Shown: positions 7,801 to 17,422, counted from the stretch's first letter. The stretch is 64,000 nucleotides of DNA from an uncultured Bacteroidales bacterium (GCA_937885465.1 CAKZZM010000025.1:1-64000), one strand, 5' to 3'. The notes: generated from the letters alone by a model not told the origin. Program-made: numbers and translations.

Positions 7801-10074
7801 TTGCCCATGGATAGTATAGGTCTTATCTCCACGGAGAATGTAGATTTGACCATCACGAAAAATCTTGGTGGCTTGAGGTTGGTCAACGGCAGTGTTGCTG
7901 ATTGCTGTAGCCTCTTCCGAAGTGAATTCAGCGGTATAAACGGCATCTGCGGTTACTTCCGTCAATTCAGGAGTCCAGCCTTTGAAGATATAAGTGTACT
8001 GCTCATCGTTCGGACGAACAGGCATTTCTCCGTTGTACTCCGGCATCGTTCCTGTTGCCACCTGCGTGGACTGCAATTCTGTGCCATCCCAGTTCACAAA
8101 CGTAATCAGGTACGACGGAGCAACATACTCGCCTTGGGTGGTGAAAGTCTGTTCCGAGCCGTAGTAATACTGGTCGCCCACTTTGCCATAGACGCGGTAT
8201 TTATAGACCGTTCCGGCATCAAGGTTGGTGAGTGTCACGCGCAGAGCAACACCGCTTGCTTGCACAAAGTGATGCTCGTTAAGAGCCGCAGGCATACGAC
8301 GCGGAGCACCCATTGTACCTTGTACATTGTCACTTTGTCCTTCTACTCGTTCCTCCGCCCAATACTCAAAGCCTTGTTCGGTGAAGTCCTCCGAGCCGGC
8401 AAGGGCGTAACCGCTGATAGTAGCCTCATTCTCCTTAACAACGGTCGCCACATAGGTGTAGAGAATCGGGTCGAACTCTACCGCCACATCGCCCGTGAAG
8501 ATATACTGCCAATCGCCGTAGTACATGTTTCCTGCCGCCGACTGATAGAACGCACGGCATTTGTAATATACATCGTCCCTGAGGTTTTTGAGCCTTCCCG
8601 CCATCTGACCGTTTGCCACAGGGCAATAGACCTTCGTACCGTCCATATCCGCCGGTGCGTCATTGCGTTTCCACTCAAAGCCACAGTTAACCTCTGCATC
8701 CGACATATTCGTTTCCGCCAAGAGAATAGCGGTTGTAGAAGAAACAGGTTTGGATGGTTTGGTCGTTAGTTCAAGGGAAGTGGTGGTGAAAGACACATTC
8801 ACCGTCTCCGTCTCACCGGTATTGGAGGTCAGTACCACAGAAATATCTTTATATTCACTGTTCGGCTCAAGACCGATGTACTTTAATACATTGCCGGGCT
8901 GTTGCTCACCGCCAGAGATACCGCATGATACTATATAATTATGGTCTATATCCCATACGTTATGTTTGAGATTAAGTACAGCAGTTGTTGACTTTTCTAA
9001 GTTATCAACACCGACAATTGCTTGAAGATTTAAATTACTCCAATATGGTGCTTTTTTATATACTTCAATATTAGGGACATAGTATAAATCATTGGTACAA
9101 AATGTGACGTTTGTGATGGCAGGGGGGAGAACCGCTTTTACAACAATATAGTGTACTCCTAAACAAGAAAAAACAGAATTTCCAATGCTTGTAACGCTAT
9201 TAGGAATCGTCACAGATTTCAAATATTGACAACCTTGGAACGCCCTTCCCGCTATGCTTGTGACACTACCGGGAATTATATAGGCAGAATTAGACTTACC
9301 TGCCGGGTATTGAATAAGCATAGTATTATCTTTATTAAATAAAATACCATCTACTGAATTATAACCATAATTTGTAGATTCTACGTTAATAGTGGTAAGA
9401 TTGCTGCAAATAGCGAAGGCAGATTCTCCTATTCTACCCACGCTGCTAGGAATCGTCACAGAGGTCAAACTGCTGCAACCCTCGAATGCCCCATATTCAA
9501 TGCCTGTAACACTATTCGGGATTGTCACAGAGGTCAAACTGCTGCACTCGCTGAAAGCATACTTTCCAATACTTGTGACGCTGTTGGGGATAGCCACAGA
9601 GGTCAAACCGCTGCAATAACTGAAAGCCCCATCTTCAATGCTTGTGATGCTATTAGGAATCGTGATAGCGGTCAAATGGCTACAATGCGCGAAAGCCCCT
9701 ACTCCAATGCTTATGACGCTGTCGGGAATGGTCAAAGAGGTCAACGCATAGCAATATTCAAAAGCAGAACCTCCAATTTTTGATATACTGCCGGGAATGT
9801 CAATTGTACTCATTTTTTTACATTGAAAGAAAGCATACGTTCCAATACTTGTAACTCCATTATTAATTGTAATAGTCGTAATATATGAAGTACTTTTATA
9901 CCATGGAACTTTGCTGTATGATGAATAATCTGTCATAGGTCCAGTGCCGTTGATGGTCAGCACGCCATTGGTTAAATCCCAAGTCAGATTGTCGCCGCAT
10001 GTTCCACTAGAGGCAAACACGCTTCCTACACCTGCCACTACAGCAAGCAAAAATGTAAATAGTTTTTTTCTCAT
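7789..10074 (-). CDS. Secreted BspA-type leucine-rich repeat protein
   Basis: A 761-residue exported protein. A signal peptide (residues 1-21, ending VFA) is followed by about nine LRR_5/BspA-type repeats (residues about 55-320) with the pattern [20 protein letters not shown], a fibronectin-like region, and an InlB/Listeria-Bacteroides type repeat (about 655-715; [17 protein letters not shown]). The last 25 residues ([20 protein letters not shown]) resemble the short C-terminal tails of Bacteroidales secreted proteins, possibly a type IX sorting signal. BspA-like proteins bind host matrix or other bacteria; the ligand here is unknown. Upstream is a hairpin-rich leader rather than a clear promoter. 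Confidence 0.8.
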   Translation of the reverse strand: MRKKLFTFLLAVVAGVGSVFASSGTCGDNLTWDLTNGVLTINGTGPMTDYSSYSKVPWYKSTSYITTITINNGVTSIGTYAFFQCKKMSTIDIPGSISKIGGSAFEYCYALTSLTIPDSVISIGVGAFAHCSHLTAITIPNSITSIEDGAFSYCSGLTSVAIPNSVTSIGKYAFSECSSLTSVTIPNSVTGIEYGAFEGCSSLTSVTIPSSVGRIGESAFAICSNLTTINVESTNYGYNSVDGILFNKDNTMLIQYPAGKSNSAYIIPGSVTSIAGRAFQGCQYLKSVTIPNSVTSIGNSVFSCLGVHYIVVKAVLPPAITNVTFCTNDLYYVPNIEVYKKAPYWSNLNLQAIVGVDNLEKSTTAVLNLKHNVWDIDHNYIVSCGISGGEQQPGNVLKYIGLEPNSEYKDISVVLTSNTGETETVNVSFTTTSLELTTKPSKPVSSTTAILLAETNMSDAEVNCGFEWKRNDAPADMDGTKVYCPVANGQMAGRLKNLRDDVYYKCRAFYQSAAGNMYYGDWQYIFTGDVAVEFDPILYTYVATVVKENEATISGYALAGSEDFTEQGFEYWAEERVEGQSDNVQGTMGAPRRMPAALNEHHFVQASGVALRVTLTNLDAGTVYKYRVYGKVGDQYYYGSEQTFTTQGEYVAPSYLITFVNWDGTELQSTQVATGTMPEYNGEMPVRPNDEQYTYIFKGWTPELTEVTADAVYTAEFTSEEATAISNTAVDQPQATKIFRDGQIYILRGDKTYTIHGQEVR

Positions 10075-10479
10075 AATTGTTTCCCTGAATCCGTGTCGGG
10101 CGCAACTGTTAGATGGTTAATATTGTGGTTGGTTGTTGTGTACACACAAAAAAGCGTGAATGTTATCCACGCTTATTCCCAAACCTGAGGTTCCTGCAAG
10201 ACCCTACAACCAAGAATAAACAATAACGTCCACGCCCGATATGCTTAACCCTCCCGCCCTGTGAGGGGCGCGAACGGATAATACATACCCACGAGGACGC
10301 TTATTGCACTATCTTGCTTTGGGGTTGAATTTTTGCAGGATTTCAGGTTTCCAAAACAAGCGTCAATAAACGCCTTATTTTATGTCACCGCTTTTTCAGA
10401 CTGCCGGTATCAGTCACTTACTGTTTTACATCGGTAAGCGATGCACCGTTTTTTTATGCTGTCGGTGGCAGCTTTCATA
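10075..10479 (-). promoter_or_regulatory. Hairpin-rich leader upstream of the LRR gene
   Basis: No gene is seen in these 405 bases. On the minus strand, reading towards the LRR gene, there is a terminator-like hairpin GCGTGGAT-AAC-ATTCACGC followed by six T (10172-10148), preceded by a second GCGTGGA (about 10233-10227), which could compete for the same CACGC arm. TTATTC and GAATAA can also pair around the segment between. The motif AATAAGCG or AATAAGGCG occurs three times. This could be an attenuator-type leader or a small RNA with its own terminator; no known riboswitch was recognised. Confidence 0.4.
10327..10410. repeat. Left copy of diverged direct repeat flanking rhuM
   Basis: Shares GATTTCA, AAACA, GTCAATAAACGCC, ACCGCTTTTT and CTGCCGGT in the same order and spacing with 11413-11497. 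A further partial copy of the last part (ACCGTTTTTTTATGCTGTCGGTGGCAG) lies at about 10446-10473, split here by mismatches. Confidence 0.6.
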
Positions 10480-11340
10480 TTATTTTACCTCGTTCAATAT
10501 CCTCTCCGGGGTGGTACCCATGAGGGTGATTGCTGATAGTTTCTTGCCTATGTCTTTGAGCGAGTGATCACAATGGTACAAAAGGTTATCCACAATCAGC
10601 CATCTGTCATGTGACGGTGTTGACCATTTATATGTATTCACTGGCTGTACTCCCTTGGTAGCATTGTGTATGTTGCGCAAAGACTTATGCTCACTGTCCG
10701 AATAAATATCTGCCGTCACCCCTTCTGCACGAACATCCAACATTTCGAACGTGGCAGCATCTACGTATGCATCAATGATGATTACACGCTGTTTAGCCGT
10801 TTTGATAATCTTTTCTAATAATACGCGCGCCTCGAAAAATTCGCCCTCGAAAAATACTTGTTCGGTTGGTGGCAAGGATGTGCGGACAAAGAAATCAATC
10901 TTCTGCTCTACTGCTTCAAGACGTTGCTCATGCGCTATCAGTCGGTTATCTATCCTCTCTTCCGCTTGCAGCAAACGCTGATTGATAGCGTACCCGCGCA
11001 GCATATATTCTTTTAACACTGTAGTCGCCCAACGGCGGAACTGGGTAGCATTATAACTATTAACGCGATAACCAACAGACAGAATGGCATCAAGATTATA
11101 GTATTTAGTCTGATATTTTTGTTTGCCGTCATTACCCATACGTTCCAAAATGGAACATGTGCTTTGTATATCAAGTTCGCCGCTTTTGTAGATATTGTTC
11201 AAGTGTTTTGTAATGGCGGGACGCTGTGTTCCAAATAGCAATGCTATTTGCTCCTGTGTGAGCCACACCGAGTCTTCGCCAATCTGCACTTCCAGTTGCA
11301 CTTCGGCATTCGGTTGGTATAGAATTATCTCGTCTTTCAT
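10480..11340 (-). CDS. RhuM-family protein
   Basis: A 286-residue member of the RhuM family, first named from a Salmonella pathogenicity island. The N-terminal part (residues about 24-60, WLTQEQIALLFGTQRPAITK) looks like a DNA-binding helix-turn-helix, and FRRWATTVLKEYMLRGYAIN (about 103-122) is the family's most recognisable stretch. The C-terminal part (about 170-286) has PLD-like features: a strand VIIIDAYVD and SHDRWLIVDN. Function is not established; homologues occur on mobile islands and beside restriction or toxin genes. It stands alone here between diverged direct repeats of about 85 bp, which suggests acquisition as a unit. Confidence 0.8.
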   Translation of the reverse strand: MKDEIILYQPNAEVQLEVQIGEDSVWLTQEQIALLFGTQRPAITKHLNNIYKSGELDIQSTCSILERMGNDGKQKYQTKYYNLDAILSVGYRVNSYNATQFRRWATTVLKEYMLRGYAINQRLLQAEERIDNRLIAHEQRLEAVEQKIDFFVRTSLPPTEQVFFEGEFFEARVLLEKIIKTAKQRVIIIDAYVDAATFEMLDVRAEGVTADIYSDSEHKSLRNIHNATKGVQPVNTYKWSTPSHDRWLIVDNLLYHCDHSLKDIGKKLSAITLMGTTPERILNEVK

Positions 11341-11412
11341 TACCTCAGTTGACAGTTTCTTTTTGAATTATCGACGCTATATACTATTGTATTACGTCCA
11401 TTGTCTATTACG

Positions 11413-11497
11413 AAATGTTGCGAAGATTTCAAGATGTCGCAAACAGTGTCAATAAACGCCTTTTTACCATGTTACCGCTTTTTACGCTGCCGGTGGT
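11413..11497. repeat. Right copy of diverged direct repeat flanking rhuM
   Basis: Counterpart of 10327-10410. It lies upstream of rhuM on its coding strand. The remaining part of 11341-11816 contains no gene: an inverted repeat with CCAAAAATT and AATTTTTGG arms at about 11563-11582, an AAAAAC-GAA-GTTTTT hairpin near 11616-11635, and then a repeat cluster. Confidence 0.6.
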
Positions 11498-11657
11498 AGC
11501 GGGTAGTTTAGCGTCATAGCGGACGATGTTGTTTATTTACTAAAGTTTCCCACTTATTTCGCCAAAAATTTTAATTTTTGGATAATTGTGGGTAATTGCT
11601 GACCAAAATAAACAAAAAAACGAAGTTTTTCGCCCAATTCGCCTACTTTAAAACTTA

Positions 11658-11813
11658 GAACGCTCGGAGGCGTTCTCCACTACCGTTGAACGCTCGGAGG
11701 CGTTCTCCACTACCAATCAACATCGCGGACGAGCCGTCCGCGTCCCAGACGAGCCGTCCGCGTCCCAAGAGAACGCTCGGAGGCGTTCTCTACTAAACGC
11801 TCGGAGGCGTTGC
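11658..11813. repeat. A and E repeat cluster
   Basis: Four class A copies of the GC variant GAACGCTCGGAGGCGTTC (11658-11675, 11688-11705, 11771-11788 and, with a changed end, about 11795-11811), with two class E copies (11725-11741 and partial 11748-11766). The flank of the last copy supplies the TAG stop of the next gene. Confidence 0.85.
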
Positions 11814-11816
11814 CCA

Positions 11817-13274
11817 CTATTTTACAATAACATTGTTTATCTCCCAAGTGGCTGATTCCTTGTTATCGCAGACATATTTCCATGCGAAGCGGCAGTTAGC
11901 GGCTCGGTTAGCAGCGGGAACGGCTATCTCACCCGAGTTGACAAATCCCCAACCGGTGGTGCCGTGTGTCGGGATTGTCAGTTCTGTCCAAGTGGCAGAT
12001 TGTACTGCTTGTGCATCATTGCCTTCAAAGTCGTTTGATACCCAAAGAGTGTAGTGCCCTTCGGTGGCGATACTCATGCTGGATGCCGGTCCGCGGGCGT
12101 GCTCGAAAGAGAGCTTGGCATCTTTACCCGTAAGGTCGATAGCGGGCGAGATGAACCAGTCTTCGTTTTCGTTTGTCTTACCATCAGCATAGCCGCTCAT
12201 CTTTGCTCCGTATTTGGAGTCGAAGGTCCAAGTGAGGTCGCCTATGATGCTGACAACGGTGAATTTATTGAAGGACTCTTGGCTGAGTAGGGTCTCGTTG
12301 AGCATTGCTCCTTCTGTTTTTGACGGGTCGGGCTTAACTCCGTATTCTTTGCTGTTAAACAGAGCATATTCGAGATTCTTAACGCCCGGTTGCCCGAAGT
12401 ATGCTTCGAGAGAGCCATAGACGAGCAGTTCCTTGCCTAAGTTTTCAGGCACTGCGGGCAGTGAGAATTCACGCATAGAGGCGGGTAGCTGAATAGGAAC
12501 CATATTGGCGGTGTTCGTCTCGTCGGCTGCGGTAGCGAGGAGAAGGTTCGTTCCCACTCCGCTGTCGTTACCGGTAAAGGGTGCTGCAAGTTCTGCGCCG
12601 CTCATATTCTTACCGTTAACCTGACCAACGATATAACCTTTAACGAAGTATGTCCCTGATTTGGTGTTGTTCAGGGCGATAACCTCTGACGGAGTGAACG
12701 GTTTCTGCTCAGTGCCGTCGTTATCCACTTGCACAACGGTTGGTACGAAGTTGTTGGTGGTCTTATAGATGTATCCGGTACCTTTGCCGGCAGATTCTAT
12801 CGTTCCGTTGTAGTTGATGATGCGGCAGTATAGCACAACGAGGTCTCCTACTGCTACTTGTGCGGGATCGGTGAACTTCTTTCCGTCGAGGTAATAGACT
12901 TGGAAGGCGTAGAAGTCTTCGCTATCGGCGGGGGCATCAACCATATAGAAGCTGCCGTTGCCATATTGCTTAACTCCGTCTTCGTGCTTGGAAGCAATCT
13001 TCTTCACATAACCGCGTATATAAACGAATTCGGTAGTGTCAGTCCCGGATAAGGCTTTACCTTTTTCTATCGCTTCTGCTACGGTAAGGCAGCCTGTCGG
13101 CAGGTCACCGAGAGCACTGTAGTCAATAGTAGTAGCGGTGTCGGAGGGGGTGACGGTAGTGGTGTCATCCGTTCTGCGCCCCGGACCTTCGGGGTCGTTA
13201 GGAATAATGTTACATGAAAAGAACGCCAATGCTCCTATTAAGCAAAAGGCCGGAATGAATTTTGAAATTTTCAT
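11817..13274 (-). CDS. Secreted lipoprotein with OB-fold-like and jelly-roll-like domains
   Basis: A 485-residue predicted lipoprotein. The signal peptide ends in a lipobox-like FSC (Cys21), so it should be anchored in the outer membrane or on the surface. Residues about 80-170 and 200-290 each look like an OB-fold domain (YIRGYVKKI and YFVKGYIVGQV strands), like the DUF6359-type domains in Bacteroidetes lipoproteins. The C-terminal part (about 340-485) resembles a choice-of-anchor-J beta sandwich (WFISPAIDLTGKDAKLSFEH). The molecular role is unknown; a carbohydrate or nucleic-acid surface role is only a guess. Its TAG stop (11819-11817) is the first codon of a class A flank, TAGTGG. Confidence 0.65.
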   Translation of the reverse strand: MKISKFIPAFCLIGALAFFSCNIIPNDPEGPGRRTDDTTTVTPSDTATTIDYSALGDLPTGCLTVAEAIEKGKALSGTDTTEFVYIRGYVKKIASKHEDGVKQYGNGSFYMVDAPADSEDFYAFQVYYLDGKKFTDPAQVAVGDLVVLYCRIINYNGTIESAGKGTGYIYKTTNNFVPTVVQVDNDGTEQKPFTPSEVIALNNTKSGTYFVKGYIVGQVNGKNMSGAELAAPFTGNDSGVGTNLLLATAADETNTANMVPIQLPASMREFSLPAVPENLGKELLVYGSLEAYFGQPGVKNLEYALFNSKEYGVKPDPSKTEGAMLNETLLSQESFNKFTVVSIIGDLTWTFDSKYGAKMSGYADGKTNENEDWFISPAIDLTGKDAKLSFEHARGPASSMSIATEGHYTLWVSNDFEGNDAQAVQSATWTELTIPTHGTTGWGFVNSGEIAVPAANRAANCRFAWKYVCDNKESATWEINNVIVK

Positions 13275-13313
13275 AGCGGAAATATAGAATTAGAATTAAA
13301 AGTTACGCAGTGG

Positions 13314-13612
13314 TGAACGTCTGAGAACGTTCAAACTTTAGTAGTGAACGTCTGAGAACGTTCAGACTTTAGTCGGCATTAAATGCCGACTTTATAAAAA
13401 CGAGAACGACTTTATAAAAACGAGAAATATAAGTGCAGCGGACAATCGTACATCGTACTTTGGTACTTGGCACTTTGGTACTTGGCACTTTGGTACTTGG
13501 TACTTTGTCACTTGGTACTTTGGTACTTGGTACTTTGTCACTTGGTACTTGGTATTTCTGAGAGACGGTGAAAAACACCGTCTCTACTTCGTCACTTGGT
13601 ACTTAGTTCAAA
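13314..13612. repeat. Composite repeat A'-F-G-C-B-C
   Basis: Two class A' copies with CTGAGA loops (13314-13331, 13346-13363), class F hairpin AGTCGGCATT/AATGCCGACT (13371-13391), two copies of TTTATAAAAACGAGAA, a long class C tract (about 13440-13557), a class B hairpin (13559-13587) and more class C. The part 13344-13455 is repeated in inverted orientation at 35403-35512 with only a few differences. No gene is seen in 13275-13890. Confidence 0.85.
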
Positions 13613-13686
13613 GTTAAGTTTATTTCCTTATATATGCAAATTCATCTCTGAAAATTGCAGAAAATGTTGTTTTTTTTCAAAATTAT

Positions 13687-13717
13687 TTTGTCACATAAAA
13701 AAAAAGCCGTAATTTTG
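13687..13717 (+). promoter_or_regulatory. Promoter of infC-rpmI-rplT
   Basis: TTTG at 13687-13690, 19 nt spacer, TAATTTTG at 13710-13717. The leader to the start of infC is about 170 nt and contains three class A copies. Confidence 0.7.
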
Positions 13718-13755
13718 CAAGACGTGGGGATAAGTACGAAGGACAAATAAAGTCT

Positions 13756-13825
13756 GAACGTTCGGAGACGTTCACCACTCTGAACGTTCGGAGACGTTCA
13801 CCACTTGTTCGGAGACGTTCACCAC
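13756..13825. repeat. Class A triplet in the infC leader
   Basis: Copies at 13756-13773 and 13782-13799 (26-bp period) and a partial one at 13806-13820. They lie between the infC promoter and its start codon. Confidence 0.8.
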
Positions 13826-13890
13826 TTTACGAAGTACGAAGTGCTTACGCTATGTACGAGTAACTTAAGTTTAATTTTAAAGCGTTTACA

Positions 13891-14463
13891 ATTATCGCAA
13901 CACAACCAACTAACGGTAGAGGCAAGGACCAACGCCGTCCTCGTGAGAAAGAGATGCCGAATCGTATCAACGACAAGATACGCGGCGTTCAAGAAGTACG
14001 CCTTGTAGGCGACAATGTAGAGCAAGGTATATATTCATACCGTGACGCTATGCGTATGGCTGATGAGCAGAATCTTGATCTTGTAGAGATTAGCGCAAGT
14101 GCAGTGCCTCCTGTATGTCGCATCTTGGACTATCAGAAGTTCCTTTATCAACAGAAGAAAAAGCAGAAGGAGCAGAAGCAGAATTCTGCGAAGGTGGTTA
14201 TCAAGGAGATTCGTTTCGGACCGCAGACCGATGATCACGACTATAACTTCAAACTGAAGCATGCGCAAGAGTTCTTAAAGGAGGGGTCGAAGGTGAAGGC
14301 GTATGTGTTCTTCCGCGGGCGTGCGATAATGTTTAAGGAGCAGGGCGAATTGCTGCTTGCGCGTTTCTGCCAAGACTTAGAGGAGTATGGTCGTCCGGAT
14401 CGCGTGCCGACACTTGAGGGGAAAAGAATGATAGTCTTCCTCACTCCAAAGCAGAAGAAGTGA
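13891..14463 (+). CDS. infC: Translation initiation factor IF-3
   Basis: IF-3 binds the 30S subunit and controls start-codon choice. The conserved start [18 protein letters not shown] and the core [21 protein letters not shown] are present. The first ATG (13954) gives MPNRINDKI, but the frame stays open upstream with a basic stretch ([12 protein letters not shown]) like the N-terminal extensions of other Bacteroidota IF-3. No ATG, GTG or TTG lies there; ATT at 13891 does. Since infC is the classic gene with an AUU start used for autoregulation, I place the start at 13891, giving 190 residues; 13954 (169 residues) is the fallback. rpmI and rplT follow in the standard order. Confidence 0.85.
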   Translation: MIATQPTNGRGKDQRRPREKEMPNRINDKIRGVQEVRLVGDNVEQGIYSYRDAMRMADEQNLDLVEISASAVPPVCRILDYQKFLYQQKKKQKEQKQNSAKVVIKEIRFGPQTDDHDYNFKLKHAQEFLKEGSKVKAYVFFRGRAIMFKEQGELLLARFCQDLEEYGRPDRVPTLEGKRMIVFLTPKQKK

Positions 14464-14502
14464 GCGCGGGCAGAGCCCTAAAGTTACAGTTGAAAGTGGA
14501 AA
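14464..14502. repeat. Class D repeat between infC and rpmI
   Basis: GCGGGCAGAGCCCTAAAGTT followed by ACAGTTGAAAG, directly after the infC stop and inside the ribosomal operon. Confidence 0.75.
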
Positions 14503-14570
14503 GCAAAACAGTTTCCGGGCTTAGGCTGCCTGAGAGACGATAAATAATAACCAAATTAAATTTTAGAAAA

Positions 14571-14768
14571 ATGCCAAAAGTTAAAACAAACTCCGGTGCA
14601 AAGAAGCGTTTTGTGCTGACCGGAAGCGGTAAAATCCGTCGCAAACATGCGTACAAGAGTCACATCTTGACTAAGAAGACAAAGAAGCAAAAGCGTAACC
14701 TTACGCACTTCGCAATTGTTGATCACGACAATCTCAAATCAGTAAAAGAGATGCTTTTGCTACGCTAA
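14571..14768 (+). CDS. rpmI: 50S ribosomal protein L35
   Basis: A 65-residue very basic protein. The family start [13 protein letters not shown] and the segment [15 protein letters not shown] are typical of bL35, a component of the large ribosomal subunit. The usual infC-rpmI-rplT order supports it. Confidence 0.95.
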   Translation: MPKVKTNSGAKKRFVLTGSGKIRRKHAYKSHILTKKTKKQKRNLTHFAIVDHDNLKSVKEMLLLR

Positions 14769-14807
14769 ACGACAGTTAACTTAAATTATTAACGAATGTC
14801 AGGCAAA

Positions 14808-14872
14808 AGATAAGTACTAAGTACAAAGGGACGATGTACAATGTACAAAGGGACAAAGTACGAAGGGAAATC
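14808..14872. repeat. Class C tract between rpmI and rplT
   Basis: Units such as AAGTACTAAGTACAAAGG and GACGATGTACAATGTAC in the spacer of the ribosomal protein operon. They would read as an in-frame extension of rplT, but the true start lies beyond. Confidence 0.75.
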
Positions 14873-14905
14873 CCGACGTCGCCTGCAATCAAAATCAAAA
14901 AAATT

Positions 14906-15253
14906 ATGCCAAGATCAGTAAATCATGTTGCTTCACGCAACCGTCGTAAAAAAATCATGAGCCTCACTCGAGGCAATTTTGGAGCCCGTGCCAATGTTTG
15001 GACCGTAGCCAAAAATACTTGGGAGAAAGGTCTTACCTACGCTTTCCGTGATCGTCGTAATAAGAAACGCAATTTCCGCGCTTTATGGATTCAGCGAATC
15101 AATGCTGCCGCTCGTCTTGAGGGTATGAGTTACAGCCAGTTGATGGGTGCTCTTCATCAAGCTGGTATTGAAATCAACCGTAAGGTGCTTGCCGACCTCG
15201 CTATGAATCAGCCGGAAGCATTCAAGGCTATCGTTCAGAAAGTGAAAAAGTAA
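14906..15253 (+). CDS. rplT: 50S ribosomal protein L20
   Basis: A 115-residue bL20, an early assembly protein of the 50S subunit. The start at ATG 14906 gives the conserved [16 protein letters not shown]; the open frame upstream to 14834 is only translated class C repeat. The segment [20 protein letters not shown] is characteristic of the family. Confidence 0.95.
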   Translation: MPRSVNHVASRNRRKKIMSLTRGNFGARANVWTVAKNTWEKGLTYAFRDRRNKKRNFRALWIQRINAAARLEGMSYSQLMGALHQAGIEINRKVLADLAMNQPEAFKAIVQKVKK

Positions 15254-15308
15254 GTAGAATAAAATTTTCATTTTACATTTTTCATTTTACATTTCTTTTA
15301 AATAGATT

Positions 15309-17315
15309 ATGGCAACATTAGGAAAAATTCGTAATCATGGCGTCCTGCTGATAGTAATAGTAGGTCTTGCCATGTTTGCATTTATAATAGGCGACTTCCT
15401 CTCTTCCGGTACGTCATACTTCAATCGTCGTCGCGAGTATATAGGCGAGGTTGAGGGGCAGAAGATTCACTATACGGAGTATGAGGCTGCCAAAGACCGC
15501 CTGACGGAAGTCTATAAGATTGAGACAGGCAGGAATGACATCGATGAGGATATGTCTGCCGAACTTCGTCAGGAAGTGTGGCGTATGTTCCTCACAGATT
15601 ACACCTTGCAGGCTGAGGGGAAGAAGATAGGTATGACTATCACCGCTAAGGAACTGGCAGACCAGTGCTTCGGTGAAAACGTGCATAATATTATCAGTTC
15701 ACGCCGTGCCTTCTATGACGAAACGGGGCAGTTCAATCGTCAGCAACTGATGCAGTTCGTCTCTCATCTTGATGATGAGGCAGAGAGTGCCGACCAGCAG
15801 GCTTATCTCAATCAGGCAAGGACATATTGGTTCTACTGGCAGGATATAGTACGCATCACCCGTATGCAGGAGAAATATACTTCACTTTTCTCTTCCTGCC
15901 TTACTGCTAACTCGCTTGATGCTAAGCACGCCTTTGATGAGGCGCAGCAGAGCGTAGATGTAGAATATGTAAGCAAACCTTATTTTGCTATAGCCGACTC
16001 TCTCGTGACTGTTAAGAATAGCGATATCAAGGCTTTGTACGACAAGAAGAAGAGCCAGTATAAGCAAATGCCGAACCGCACAATCGCTTATGTGGCATTC
16101 CCTATCGTTCCTTTGCGCGAAGATTATGAGGAAACGGAGTTGCTCATGAAGCGTCTGCAAGACGAGTTCTATACTACCGACGATGTGATGACCGTGGTGA
16201 ACGTAAACTCTGATGTTACTTACAGCGGTCGTAACCTCTCAATTGATGAAGTACCTGAGCAGTATAAGGAGTTCGCTTTCGGTAAGGATGCCAAGGCGGG
16301 TAATGTAACCGATATTACTTTTGCCGATAACACCTATTCCATGGCTCGCTTAGTTGAAGCCGGTTATTCTCTGCCTGACTCAGTAGAGTTAAGGGGCATT
16401 GCTCCCGAAGAAGGCGGTGAAGACCGCGAGATAGGTTGGGTTCGTGAGCAAGATATGCCGAAGGATTTGGCAGACAAGGCTTTCCTTGCAAAGAAAGGTG
16501 AGCGCGTAACAGTGACTATCGGCGGTGTAGAGCAGACCTTTGAGGTGCTTAATATAAGCAAAGCCACGCCTAAGGTCAAACTTGCTATCCTTGCTCGTGA
16601 TGTGACAGCTTCGTCAAAGACGTATGCTAAGTTATATAACGAGGCAAAGCAGTTTATCGTAAGTTGTCCGTCGGAGAGTGTCTTCCGTGATAGTGCTGAT
16701 GCGCAAAACCGCGATGTCCTCACTGCTACCAATCTTCTGAAGACAACGGATAAGGTTCAAGATCTCAAGTCATCTCGTCCTATCGTTCGTTGGGCTTTCG
16801 AGGCAAAAGAAGGCGATGTGAGCGATGTGTTCGAGTGTGGTGATCGCTTTATTGTAGCGACACTGGCTGAGGTGTTTGACGGCGAATATCGTCCGTTGGA
16901 ATCAGTTGCAAGTGAGCTGCGTTATGAGGTGATGAACGACAAGAAGGCAGAGATGCTTAAGCAGCAACTTGCCGGCGTTACTTCGCTTGAAGAGGCTGCG
17001 AAGGAATTAGACGCAGAGGTGCGCACCGCTGAGGGTGTCTCTCTCGCTTCTTACCGCTTCGGTTCTGCCGGTGTTGAGCCTGCTGCGATAGGTGAAGCAC
17101 TGAGGTTAGAGAGTGGTGAAGTGGCAGCCGTGAAGGGTAGCAGTGGCGTATTTGTGATACAAGGTGGCGAAAAGAAGACTGCCAATGGCGAGTTTAATAA
17201 AGAACTTCAAATAGCCAATCTGAACTCTCGCTTCGCATACTCGCTCAAATATCAGATTATGCAGATGCTCGACGATAATGCCGATGTAGTTGATAACAGA
17301 GCTAACTTCCAATAA
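15309..17315 (+). CDS. PpiD/SurA-like periplasmic chaperone, peptidylprolyl isomerase
   Basis: A 668-residue protein with a single N-terminal membrane anchor (residues about 8-30, LLIVIVGLAMFAFIIGDF), a SurA-N-like helical region, and two parvulin-like regions (about 245-375 and 490-525; the second contains RWAFEAKEGDVSDVFECGDRF). This architecture matches the Bacteroidetes SurA N-terminal domain proteins related to PpiD, which act in the periplasm on newly exported proteins. It follows rplT by 55 bp. Isomerase activity is inferred from the domains and may be weak. Confidence 0.8.
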   Translation: MATLGKIRNHGVLLIVIVGLAMFAFIIGDFLSSGTSYFNRRREYIGEVEGQKIHYTEYEAAKDRLTEVYKIETGRNDIDEDMSAELRQEVWRMFLTDYTLQAEGKKIGMTITAKELADQCFGENVHNIISSRRAFYDETGQFNRQQLMQFVSHLDDEAESADQQAYLNQARTYWFYWQDIVRITRMQEKYTSLFSSCLTANSLDAKHAFDEAQQSVDVEYVSKPYFAIADSLVTVKNSDIKALYDKKKSQYKQMPNRTIAYVAFPIVPLREDYEETELLMKRLQDEFYTTDDVMTVVNVNSDVTYSGRNLSIDEVPEQYKEFAFGKDAKAGNVTDITFADNTYSMARLVEAGYSLPDSVELRGIAPEEGGEDREIGWVREQDMPKDLADKAFLAKKGERVTVTIGGVEQTFEVLNISKATPKVKLAILARDVTASSKTYAKLYNEAKQFIVSCPSESVFRDSADAQNRDVLTATNLLKTTDKVQDLKSSRPIVRWAFEAKEGDVSDVFECGDRFIVATLAEVFDGEYRPLESVASELRYEVMNDKKAEMLKQQLAGVTSLEEAAKELDAEVRTAEGVSLASYRFGSAGVEPAAIGEALRLESGEVAAVKGSSGVFVIQGGEKKTANGEFNKELQIANLNSRFAYSLKYQIMQMLDDNADVVDNRANFQ

Positions 17316-17336
17316 GAAGACTCGCAGGAAAGTGGA

Positions 17337-17422
17337 GAACGTCTCCGAACGTTCAGACACATGAAAAACCGCGCTGTAAGGCGCGGTTTTTTTGTGCGAA
17401 GTCGAGAACGTCTCCGAACGTT
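17337..17422. repeat. Class A pair around a terminator
   Basis: Class A copies at 17337-17354 and 17405-17422, one on each side of the hairpin at 17364-17393, between the convergent ppiD-like and aroC genes. Confidence 0.8.
17364..17393. terminator. Bidirectional intrinsic terminator
   Basis: Perfect stem AAAAACCGCGC / GCGCGGTTTTT with a TGTAAG loop and T runs readable on both strands. It lies between the plus-strand ppiD-like gene and minus-strand aroC. Confidence 0.85.

Noticed and set aside
10480..11340. RhuM gene as part of a toxin-antitoxin or defence island
   Set aside because: No partner gene, methylase, restriction or other defence gene is next to it; neighbours are a secreted LRR protein and a lipoprotein.
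11725..11766. Integron attC-like site from class E palindromes
   Set aside because: No integrase, no R-box/L-box pattern and no cassette array; the sequence recurs as a class E spacer repeat at 7.4 and 7.7 kb.
14834..14905. N-terminal extension of ribosomal protein L20
   Set aside because: The residues are translated class C repeat; the conserved L20 start is at 14906.
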